From: Candidatus Aegiribacteria sp.
GTDB lineage: Bacteria; Fermentibacterota; Fermentibacteria; Fermentibacterales; Fermentibacteraceae
Reading direction: 5' to 3'
Assembly: GCA_021107345.1 (NCBI GenBank)
Contig: JAIOSX010000284.1
Location: 1 to 13,963, forward strand
DNA length: 13,963 nt
Position 1 is the first letter of the stretch. Each line of letters begins with the position of its first letter. The notes beneath the pieces are model-generated. The model was not told where the DNA came from and did not search any database. It saw only the letters and a list, made by a program, of their open reading frames with translations. The position numbers and the translations under genes were made by a program. Positions 7,858-13,963 of this stretch are shown piece by piece.

Positions 7858-8257
7858 CAATCTTCACCTCCCTCATCATCGGATTACCGGTAAATCCGAT
7901 GCTCACGAAAATTCCGTTCTGCAGGATAGTTGCATCCAGGCGCTCAGCCCATTCTACGATCATCGTGGCATTGCTTTCAAGCACGTCGTAAATCCCATAG
8001 AACTCCAGTTCGTCAGGAATTCCCTTCAGCCTGTAAAGGTCTATGTGGTGAACTTCCAGGCCGTCGACGATGTAGACGGCATTCACTATGAAACTGGGGC
8101 TTGGAATACTGCCTTTCACCCCCAGTTCCCTGAGAACAGCCCTTGCGAATACAGATTTTCCTGCTCCCAGATCACCGGAAAGAAAAAGTCGGCTGCCGGG
8201 TCTCATGCGACCGGCGATTCCTGTGGCAAGCTTCTCCATCGCAACCTGATCAATCAT
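7832..8257 (-). CDS. tsaE: tRNA threonylcarbamoyladenosine biosynthesis ATPase TsaE
   Basis: TsaE is the ATPase that drives turnover of the TsaBD complex in t6A synthesis. The 141-residue product has a Walker A GDLGAGKS (28-35), the family motif SPSFIVNAVY (about 52-62, switch-like region usually SPTF), HHIDLYRL (about 69-76), and IVEWAERL (about 99-106), which correspond to the Walker B-like and late motifs of TsaE. Its length is near the family norm. The ATG overlaps the porX stop as ATGA (8254-8257). No Shine-Dalgarno sequence stands upstream (the bases read CCCAAAAATATAAG), so initiation probably depends on ribosomes finishing porX. It is followed directly by tsaB. Confidence 0.95.
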   Translation of the reverse strand: MIDQVAMEKLATGIAGRMRPGSRLFLSGDLGAGKSVFARAVLRELGVKGSIPSPSFIVNAVYIVDGLEVHHIDLYRLKGIPDELEFYGIYDVLESNATMIVEWAERLDATILQNGIFVSIGFTGNPMMREVKIDDRSLAGN

Positions 8258-9810
8258 CTTATATTTTTGGGTTTCAGGATTATACTGGGAACTATCATCT
8301 CTTCAAGCGAGACACCGCCATGCTGGAAAGTGTTTCTGAATTTGTGCATTTCTTCCCTTGGTACGTTCTGAAACATCATGAAATAGTCCGATCTTGCGAA
8401 GAGGTAGTTCTTAGAGGGGCTATCATCGGGCAAACCCCATTCAGCCGGGTTCCTTATGGAAATAACCGACTTCGGATCAGCTGACATCGAGCTCCCGAAG
8501 CGGAATCTTATGCTGCCTGAAACCCCTCTTCCCTTAATTCTTGTCTCGCGGGATGTAAAAACGGAACCGTGATCACTGGTAATAACAACTGTAGATCCCC
8601 TTGCTGCAAGGGTATGAAATAAATCCTTCAGAAATGAAGATTTGAACCACGTCCCGGCCAGTTTTCTGAAGCTTGCTACATCGGGAGCCAGGTCTCTGAT
8701 AAGGTCCAACTCTGATCTGCCATGGGTCAGATGGTCTATATAATTGATTATTACAGCGAGAAAACCATTATTGAGAGATTTTGAGAGGGAATGCAAAAAA
8801 GTCTCTCCTTCTCTTCTGTTGCTTATCTTTGCGTATTCCGGTCGGATAGACCTGCTACAACCCAATCTTCGTAATGCTTCCGTAAGGAAGTATTGCTCAT
8901 GCCTGTTCAATCCAGCTTCTCCGTAATGCTCATTCCATTTATGCCGGTGGAATCTCCAGATATCTCTTGGAAGAAGACCTGCGAAAATAGAGTTTCTGCT
9001 GTAGGGTGTTGCGGATGGAAGCACGGTAAGCATGAAATCGGTCTCAATATGAAACCATTTCTCCAGTATGGGGGACATAGTAAGCCACTGATCGTACCTC
9101 ATGCAGTCTATTACCATCATAACCAGCTCATCGGAGCATTCCATTTGAGGAACAACTACCCGTTCAAGATAATTGTGCGACATGAGTGGAGAATCCGGGC
9201 CTGTGTCGGATATCCAGTCTGGGTATTTGAGCTCAACATGTTTTGAGAAATCAAGCTCCAGATCACTGAATCTGTTCTTATCAACGCTCCGCATCTCGTC
9301 CGTAAGAGAACCATCCGAAGCAACATCCTTCTCAACCCACGAACGGTAGATATTGACCCATTTCCTCCAGTCCATCTTATGGTTGAGCATATCCATGACC
9401 CTGGTTGTCTGATCAACCATCTCTCTTGCGGCTCTCTGGGTTTTCAGGCGGTTGCCCATCAGCAACCTCTTTATTACAAGAAGAATCTGGCTGGGGTTCA
9501 CAGGTTTTGTCAGATAATCATCAACCTCGCCGCCTATGGCGAGATCCATCAGTTCCTCTTCCTCACTCTGGGTAACCATGACAATCGGGAGCACATGATA
9601 ACTTTTCCGTATGCTGGATACGGTTTCCATCCCATCCATTCCCACCATCATCTGGTCCATGAGAACAATGTCCACCTGGTTCTCTCGCAGTACATCAAGA
9701 GCCTGCTGTCCGCTGTGTGCGGTAAGTACACTGTAATTGCGTTTTTCCAGGAATCTTATATGACTTCTGAGATGCTGGATCTCATCGTCAACCCATAGAA
9801 CTGTAATCAT
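8254..9810 (-). CDS. porX: PorX-type response regulator with PglZ (alkaline-phosphatase-like) effector domain
   Basis: A 518-residue cytoplasmic regulator. Residues 1-118 are a CheY-like receiver: acidic pocket VDDE (7-10), phospho-acceptor Asp52 in LMDQMM, Thr80 in VMVTQ, and Lys102 in YLTKPVN. A helical linker (about 120-200) leads to a PglZ/alkaline-phosphatase-superfamily domain with metal-site signatures: VIDCMRYDQW (Asp235), SATPYSR (Thr268 a likely active-site Thr), NYIDHLTHGRS (359-363), TSDHGS (Asp413, His414), and FQHGGVSLEE (His497). This architecture is PorX, which in Porphyromonas and Flavobacterium is phosphorylated by PorY, works with SigP to control type IX secretion genes, and has phosphodiesterase activity. 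Architecture and motifs are seen; the regulon here is inferred. The ATG overlaps the kinase stop as ATGA and has GGAGG seven bases upstream (9818-9822). Confidence 0.93.
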   Translation of the reverse strand: MITVLWVDDEIQHLRSHIRFLEKRNYSVLTAHSGQQALDVLRENQVDIVLMDQMMVGMDGMETVSSIRKSYHVLPIVMVTQSEEEELMDLAIGGEVDDYLTKPVNPSQILLVIKRLLMGNRLKTQRAAREMVDQTTRVMDMLNHKMDWRKWVNIYRSWVEKDVASDGSLTDEMRSVDKNRFSDLELDFSKHVELKYPDWISDTGPDSPLMSHNYLERVVVPQMECSDELVMMVIDCMRYDQWLTMSPILEKWFHIETDFMLTVLPSATPYSRNSIFAGLLPRDIWRFHRHKWNEHYGEAGLNRHEQYFLTEALRRLGCSRSIRPEYAKISNRREGETFLHSLSKSLNNGFLAVIINYIDHLTHGRSELDLIRDLAPDVASFRKLAGTWFKSSFLKDLFHTLAARGSTVVITSDHGSVFTSRETRIKGRGVSGSIRFRFGSSMSADPKSVISIRNPAEWGLPDDSPSKNYLFARSDYFMMFQNVPREEMHKFRNTFQHGGVSLEEMIVPSIILKPKNIR

Positions 9811-11177
9811 TCAATATCCTCCGATGAAGCAGGAAGCTTTATTATGAAAGTGGTTCCCTTTCCGGGTGAGCTGGCTTTCAGTCCCAGGCTTCCATTATGG
9901 TACTGCTCTATGATACGCCTGCTGAGCGTAAGACCCAGCCCCCATCCGCCTCGTCTGGTACTGAAACCCGTCTTGAAAATCTTTTTCTGATCGATAAAGG
10001 GGATTCCCTTCCCGCTGTCAGCTATTTCAACTACAACCAGTCCCGGCCCTTCCTGAACATCCCTCGTGCTTATCCTTATTACTCCGCCTTTTGCTTCTTT
10101 AAAAGCGGCAATAGAATTCTTCAGAAGGTTTTCGATGACCCAGCTGAACAGTACCCTGTTCAGATCTACTTGATAATCGGATTTAAAATCGGTTTCCAGG
10201 TTCATACCATCAGACAGAAACCCGGGACGTCCACTGAAATAGTGTACCGTATCGAGAATGACAGAATTGATCATACACCTCTCAAGCTTCGGCTTCTTAC
10301 CCATCTGACCGTACCTGCTGGCTATCTGTTTCAATCTGTCAATATCGTTCTCGATGAACTCCAGGGCTTCCGCGAACTCTCTATCCGTTTCGGCTTCAGG
10401 CTTCTCTCTGAGTAATTCAATCCAGCCCATAAGGGATGAGAGAGGGGTACTGATCTGGTGTGCCGTTTCCCTGGCAAAACCGATCCATGAAAGTTCCTTT
10501 TCCTTCTTCATTTCTATCCTGATAATGTATAGAAAAAATAGAATAAGTATGCAAAAGACACCGAGTTCAATATACGGCACGAGCAGGAGTTCCTTCGCCA
10601 GTTCATCGGATCCGTAATGAAGGTATCCGATTGTTTCGCCATAGGAATCCGTTATTGGAACCGGTGCGTTCTCGGCGTCCAGTTCCTCCGTAAGCAGTAT
10701 CAGTGATTTAAGACTATCTACGCTCATAGAGTCCGAAAGCGCAATACCGTTCACAACCTGGGGTATCATATTCGTATCGGAAAGAATAGTCGTATAATCC
10801 AGTCTTTTAACCAGATCATTAAACAGTATCCTGGTTCTGGTGAAAAGCCGTTCCCGTTCCTCAATGCCTTCCATGGATACAAAATACCATTCGGTTAGGA
10901 AACCGCATTCCTGACAGAACCTTGTAATACTGGAATCCGATTCCAATCCGTATGCAGGGGTTGTTGAACCGCATCCTGAACAAACGTACATCATACCAAG
11001 CTCTGCCAGCCTGCTCATGGGAACCTGCGCCCCTGCCCAGAACCATGCTATAGTTTCGTTTGCGCTTGACCTGGCATCCCTGAGACGGGACACAAGGCTG
11101 TAACTGTAGTAGAAGAACACCCAGACAAGAGCGATAACCACGAACAGAGGAAATAGTCGGGTTCTTATGTTCCACAT
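9807..11177 (-). CDS. porY: PorY-like membrane sensor histidine kinase with extracytoplasmic Cys4 module
   Basis: A 456-residue kinase and the probable partner of PorX. TM1 spans about 9-27 and TM2 about 200-219, enclosing an extracytoplasmic region of about 170 residues. Within it VCSGCG (C66, C69) and FCQECG (C88, C91) form a zinc-ribbon-like Cys4 pattern. No HAMP domain is evident. The H-box ETAHQISTPLSSLMGWIE has His240 and matches the PorY-like kinases of Bacteroidota (KETAHQLGTP type). The ATPase domain shows an N-box (ENLLKNSI, about 349-356), DSGKG (387-391), and GWGLGL (411-416). It should autophosphorylate and pass phosphate to PorX, whose gene overlaps by four bases. ATG 11177 is preceded by AGGA at eight bases; an in-frame TTG at 11195 is a less likely start. 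It follows larA with one base between. The symbol rests on H-box similarity and linkage, not on a database comparison. Confidence 0.88.
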   Translation of the reverse strand: MWNIRTRLFPLFVVIALVWVFFYYSYSLVSRLRDARSSANETIAWFWAGAQVPMSRLAELGMMYVCSGCGSTTPAYGLESDSSITRFCQECGFLTEWYFVSMEGIEERERLFTRTRILFNDLVKRLDYTTILSDTNMIPQVVNGIALSDSMSVDSLKSLILLTEELDAENAPVPITDSYGETIGYLHYGSDELAKELLLVPYIELGVFCILILFFLYIIRIEMKKEKELSWIGFARETAHQISTPLSSLMGWIELLREKPEAETDREFAEALEFIENDIDRLKQIASRYGQMGKKPKLERCMINSVILDTVHYFSGRPGFLSDGMNLETDFKSDYQVDLNRVLFSWVIENLLKNSIAAFKEAKGGVIRISTRDVQEGPGLVVVEIADSGKGIPFIDQKKIFKTGFSTRRGGWGLGLTLSRRIIEQYHNGSLGLKASSPGKGTTFIIKLPASSEDIE

Positions 11178-11178
11178 A

Positions 11179-12360
11179 TCAGTTATCCTGAACAACAGGC
11201 ACTACAAAACCCGCTCCGGGTATGAAAATAGACCTGTCGCATTTCTTCTGTCTGAGCCATGATTCAATATCATGAACAGGTTCAATCCCCATTCCTTCCA
11301 CAATACCGTCAGGCAGACTGCTTGAAAGTGCCAGATTTATCCTTTTCCTCATATTCTTGAGCCTGACTATGGTATGATCACCCAGATTGTACTGATGCCT
11401 CTTGGGAATGTTCCAGCCTTCATCCATAGATGTTATAAAAGCCTTCTCAAGATGATTCGCCCCGAGACCTTCCCGGCATGAACTGATAAGAAGAAGAAAA
11501 CCACCATCCTCAACAACCGAATTACAGTTGTAAATAGCCTTTTCAGACTGATAGAGATTTATATCCAGAGGTTCTCCTGGATGAAGGACAACCACGGGGG
11601 ATCTGTATGGAACGGAAATCGTAGACAGTGCTGCTGAAGTCTCGGATGCTTTCATGAATGATTCCCTGCAGGTACCCACATTAAAATGCACCAGCCTGCT
11701 GCGGTGCATGACCCCGTTCCCCTGCAGAATCTCAACTCTATCTTCCAGCATGGAAAGAGCGTACATCATGTCTTCGTGTACGGGATTACCGTCAAGCCTG
11801 CCGGGCAACGCCCCCTTCATACAGGCATGGAAATGATTCATTATTATGGATTCCCTGGATGAAACACCTGGAAGAAAGGATTTTCTCCCTCCGGTATAAC
11901 CGGCAAAATAGTGGGGTTCTACAGAATTTACAGCTATAACCGGATTCCCGTCGAAAAGCCATGGATCCATGCTTACCGGTGTACCTGCCGGAGTTCTGCC
12001 CAGGTAAACCATATCCTCTGAATCGCAGTCACTGTTCTTCCATATGGCATCCGGGAAACAGCCACCGAGAAGGGTTGATTTCTCTTCCAACGTAACCCGC
12101 CTGTGAGTTCCGGTGGCAAAGAGGATTCTTACCTTATCACCAAGAATCTTTTCTATCGGCGCAATCATGGGAAATGAAGCCGGCCTTGTGGCATCGTTAA
12201 CCACAAGCGTAACAGCTTCGCTGTTCCCGAACCTGACAAGATCAGTCATGACATCGGCCCATGCATCCATAATTTGCTGTTCGGTAAGGAACTTGGGGGT
12301 AACAGGGTTTGAAAACTCTATTTCCTGCAGCATTTCAGGTACAGTGATCTGTTGCTTCAT
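11179..12360 (-). CDS. larA: LarA-family nickel-dependent (pincer cofactor) racemase
   Basis: LarA enzymes racemise or epimerise 2-hydroxyacids such as lactate using a covalently bound nickel-pincer nucleotide. This 393-residue protein has DATRP (56-60), ATGTHRR with His86, VEPHYFAGYTGGRKSFLPG with His150 and cofactor-binding Lys160, and IMNHFHA with His176. The His150-Lys160-His176 spacing (10 and 16) equals that of Lactiplantibacillus LarA (H174, K184, H200), so the cofactor site looks intact. The substrate cannot be told, since the family includes malate, phenyllactate and sugar-acid enzymes. No larB, larC or larE cofactor-synthesis gene is in the window. It lies between a lipoprotein gene (ATGA overlap at 12357-12360, no Shine-Dalgarno sequence) and porY (one base), an unexpected setting for a metabolic enzyme. 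Confidence 0.9.
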   Translation of the reverse strand: MKQQITVPEMLQEIEFSNPVTPKFLTEQQIMDAWADVMTDLVRFGNSEAVTLVVNDATRPASFPMIAPIEKILGDKVRILFATGTHRRVTLEEKSTLLGGCFPDAIWKNSDCDSEDMVYLGRTPAGTPVSMDPWLFDGNPVIAVNSVEPHYFAGYTGGRKSFLPGVSSRESIIMNHFHACMKGALPGRLDGNPVHEDMMYALSMLEDRVEILQGNGVMHRSRLVHFNVGTCRESFMKASETSAALSTISVPYRSPVVVLHPGEPLDINLYQSEKAIYNCNSVVEDGGFLLLISSCREGLGANHLEKAFITSMDEGWNIPKRHQYNLGDHTIVRLKNMRKRINLALSSSLPDGIVEGMGIEPVHDIESWLRQKKCDRSIFIPGAGFVVPVVQDN

Positions 12361-12815
12361 AGGATTTGCAGTCTAAACCCGTTCCAGATAAGTTCAGTTC
12401 CGGATATGTCCTGAACACCGGAAAAGGAATTGAAACCATCCTCAAACGTAAATGTACCCTCTCCTGTGAGGGTGCCTTCATAATAGTTGAATTCAAGAAT
12501 GTTACCTGTCAAATTTCCTTCAATGGTTCCCAGCGGGTATTCTCCGGTAACGTTTCCGGAATCATCAACAGTGAATTGCATATGCCCCATGGTCGTATCC
12601 CATAATCCTTCCGGATCTCCCGTAACAGGCACTGTTTCTGTGATCACCTGCGGATTTTCAGCCTCAGTTGTGTTCAGTGGTTCTTCCGCTATGGAAGTAT
12701 CGACTTCGGCTTCCGTGGAAAGTGAATCTGCCGTTTCCGGCTCAGAGTCGCCGCCACAGGATACGATGATAGCGAGCAGAGCCATGGAAATCGCTCCAGT
12801 TGATAAAATACGCAT
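12357..12815 (-). CDS. Lipoprotein with acidic linker and beta-rich C-terminal domain
   Basis: A 152-residue protein with a clear lipoprotein signal: MRIL followed by a hydrophobic stretch ending AIIVSC, with the lipobox Cys at residue 20. Residues 21-65 are rich in Glu, Asp, Ser and Thr (low complexity, probably a flexible tether). Residues 66-152 form a compact beta-rich domain with repeating Gly/Asn turns: GLWDTTMGHM, GNVTGEY, GTIEGNLTGN, GTLTGEGTF. That pattern suggests a small barrel or sheet; I do not recognise a named family or function. ATG 12815 has AAAGGA five bases upstream (12821-12826); the ATG at 12821 has no properly spaced site. It is the first gene of the leftward series and overlaps larA by four bases. 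As a surface or periplasmic lipoprotein it might serve the PorY sensor, but nothing in the sequence proves this. Confidence 0.82.
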   Translation of the reverse strand: MRILSTGAISMALLAIIVSCGGDSEPETADSLSTEAEVDTSIAEEPLNTTEAENPQVITETVPVTGDPEGLWDTTMGHMQFTVDDSGNVTGEYPLGTIEGNLTGNILEFNYYEGTLTGEGTFTFEDGFNSFSGVQDISGTELIWNGFRLQIL

Positions 12816-12965
12816 AAACATCCTTTCAATAATATGTCATTCCATCAGGAAATATCTGATAAGTCAGTATTCCGTACAAATAATTATAACCGCAGATACA
12901 GCTATGGACACATGGAACATAAAAACATACACTATGTCTATCCAGCTATCATAAGGAGGCTAATT
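12816..12965. promoter_or_regulatory. Divergent promoter region between the lipoprotein operon and the Tim44-like gene
   Basis: 150 bases separate two divergent genes, so it should carry promoters in both directions. It is AT-rich compared with its surroundings. A TATAAT hexamer is present on the minus strand at 12883-12888; the same stretch reads TATAAC on the plus strand at 12885-12890. No good TTGACA-type or Bacteroidota-type -35/-33 TTTG box is spaced to either, so the exact promoters are uncertain. A direct repeat CAGCTAT occurs near 12899 and 12943, about 45 bases apart, a possible but weak operator candidate. Confidence 0.45.
12953..12959 (+). promoter_or_regulatory. Strong ribosome binding site deciding a GTG start
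   Basis: AAGGAGG lies six bases before GTG 12966. It is the clearest ribosome binding site in the window and fixes the start of the Tim44-like protein, which has no suitable in-frame ATG until far past the signal sequence. Confidence 0.85.
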
Positions 12966-13963
12966 GTGTTCAGATTGAATGTAAAGAGAAAAGGTCTGCT
13001 TTTTCTCATATTGACCGGGATTCTGCTTGTTCTTGCATCCACAGCTTTTGCAAGGGCCGGAGGTGGCGGAAGCTATGGTGGCTCAGGTGGTGGTGGTGGA
13101 GGCGGCAGCGGAGCGGGATATATCATTTACCTTCTTATCAGGCTTGCCATCCACAAACCGCTCATAGGTGTACCGCTTCTTGTAGTAGTAATAATCCTTA
13201 TGATAAAATTCGGCAGGAAGGCAAAGGGAGGATACGAAACACACACTATCACAAGGGCTGGAAAACTCAGAAGAGAGCAGGAACATCAGGAAATGCTGGA
13301 CGCTCTGGGTGTTTTGAAACAGAGAGATCCGGGGTTCTCGAAAGAGAATTTCATTCAGAAAGTGAACAAGGCCTTCATTGCCCTTCAGGAAGCATGGTCG
13401 AATCAGGATCTTTCATCTGTGAATCAGTTCATCTCTGACGGTATTGATGATCGGTTCAGCCTTCAGATCGAAATGCAGAAGGCTGAAGGATACAGAAACA
13501 GGATGGAGAACATATCGGTTCAAAGTTCAAAAATTGTTGGTGTATTCAGCGATTCTCATTTCGATACGATTCACGTTGAAATTACTGCCAGGGCCGACGA
13601 TACTGATGTTGACGTAAAGACCGGAAAGCGGATCCGAAGGAACACCTCAGCACCATTTACCGAATACTGGAGTTTCCTGAGAAAGCCCGGAGTCCAGACC
13701 CTTGAGGGAAAGGGCCTTGTCGAAGGAGTCTGCCCGAACTGCGGAGCGCCTATTGAACTAAGCGATACCGGCAAATGCGAAAACTGTGATTCTGTTCTTA
13801 CAAGCGGTGAATACGACTGGGTGCTTGCAGAAATAACCCAGTCGATGGAATGGAACGTGGTATCCGACAAGTCTCTCATTCCCGGCTTTGAGGATATGGA
13901 AGTCATTGATCCGGGTTTCAACCTGCAGCACATCGAAGACAGAACCTCCGTGATATTCTGGAG
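12966..13963 (+). CDS. Tim44-like domain membrane protein with Gly-rich segment and zinc ribbon (C-terminus beyond window)
   Basis: 332 codons are visible before the right edge. Residues 1-29 look like a signal sequence (VFRLNVKRKG, then a hydrophobic run ending TAFA). Residues 31-51 are a glycine/serine-rich segment, and 52-81 are hydrophobic (a membrane segment or hairpin) followed by basic KFGRKAK. From about 120 (RDPGFSKENFIQKV, AFIALQEAW) to about 245 is a Tim44-like domain, a cone-shaped fold. A zinc ribbon follows: CPNCG (C256, C259) and CENCD (C271, C274). IDPGFNL near 315 looks like the start of a second Tim44-like unit, cut by the edge. Bacterial Tim44-domain proteins are poorly characterised membrane-associated proteins. 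The soluble part is probably cytoplasmic, given the zinc ribbon and basic flank, but topology is inferred. GTG 12966 is fixed by AAGGAGG six bases upstream. It is transcribed away from all other genes. Confidence 0.87.
   Translation, partial: MFRLNVKRKGLLFLILTGILLVLASTAFARAGGGGSYGGSGGGGGGGSGAGYIIYLLIRLAIHKPLIGVPLLVVVIILMIKFGRKAKGGYETHTITRAGKLRREQEHQEMLDALGVLKQRDPGFSKENFIQKVNKAFIALQEAWSNQDLSSVNQFISDGIDDRFSLQIEMQKAEGYRNRMENISVQSSKIVGVFSDSHFDTIHVEITARADDTDVDVKTGKRIRRNTSAPFTEYWSFLRKPGVQTLEGKGLVEGVCPNCGAPIELSDTGKCENCDSVLTSGEYDWVLAEITQSMEWNVVSDKSLIPGFEDMEVIDPGFNLQHIEDRTSVIFW

Noticed and set aside
12895..12950. Possible hairpin or operator in the divergent gap
   Set aside because: The inverted similarity between the two halves is broken by mismatches and gaps; only a 7-base direct repeat remains, which is weak on its own.
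13072..13116. Gly-codon-rich stretch as a simple DNA repeat
   Set aside because: It is in-frame coding for a Gly/Ser segment after the signal sequence, with varied Gly codons, so it is better read as protein low complexity than as a DNA repeat element.
13571..13933. 120-residue minus-strand open frame
   Set aside because: It is antisense to the Tim44-like gene, which has a strong ribosome binding site, a signal sequence and a zinc ribbon in its own frame.

Overview
The window is 13,963 bases of gene-dense bacterial DNA. It consists of one long leftward (minus-strand) gene series, from a lipoprotein gene starting at 12815 to a very large secreted protein that runs off the left edge, plus one rightward gene starting at 12966 that runs off the right edge. 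Neighbours in the leftward series overlap by a few bases (ATGA junctions or 11-29 base overlaps) or are 1-60 bases apart. I see no terminator or internal promoter I can support, so up to eleven genes may be one operon. No RNA gene, insertion sequence, CRISPR array or phage gene was seen.

Organism: the decisive pair is a PorX-type regulator (receiver plus PglZ/alkaline-phosphatase-like domain) next to a PorY-like histidine kinase. These are known from Bacteroidota, where they control the type IX secretion system. Together with FG-GAP/VCBS repeat proteins, a SUMF1-domain lipoprotein and a DUF3098-like small membrane protein, this points to the Fibrobacterota-Chlorobiota-Bacteroidota (FCB) superphylum, probably a less studied candidate lineage. 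The phylum cannot be fixed from the window alone.

Layout along the leftward series, 5' to 3': (1) acidic-linker lipoprotein, (2) LarA-family nickel/pincer-cofactor racemase homologue, (3) PorY-like kinase with an unusual extracytoplasmic four-cysteine module, (4) PorX, (5) TsaE, (6) TsaB, (7) a single-chain fusion of RimI-type acetyltransferase and purine nucleoside phosphorylase, (8) FolC, (9) an 80-residue two-helix membrane protein, (10) a SUMF1-fold lipoprotein, (11) a protein of more than 1,200 residues with FG-GAP repeats, a transglutaminase-like core and C-terminal beta domains. Divergently, on the plus strand, lies a Tim44-like membrane protein with a glycine-rich segment and a zinc ribbon. 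The 12816-12965 gap must hold the promoters for both directions.

How they fit together: TsaE, TsaB and RimI belong to the usual bacterial t6A-tRNA/protein-acetylation neighbourhood (TsaD is absent here). PNP and FolC add purine salvage and folate. PorY-PorX is an envelope/secretion signalling pair, and the flanking lipoproteins and the giant secreted protein are envelope or exported products that such a system could plausibly govern; that last link is inference.

The points most worth checking are the linked and translationally coupled porY-porX pair with a Cys4 sensor module, the RimI-PNP fusion, and the giant protein, whose signal peptide is encoded in frame directly after the stop of the gene before it with no ordinary start codon.
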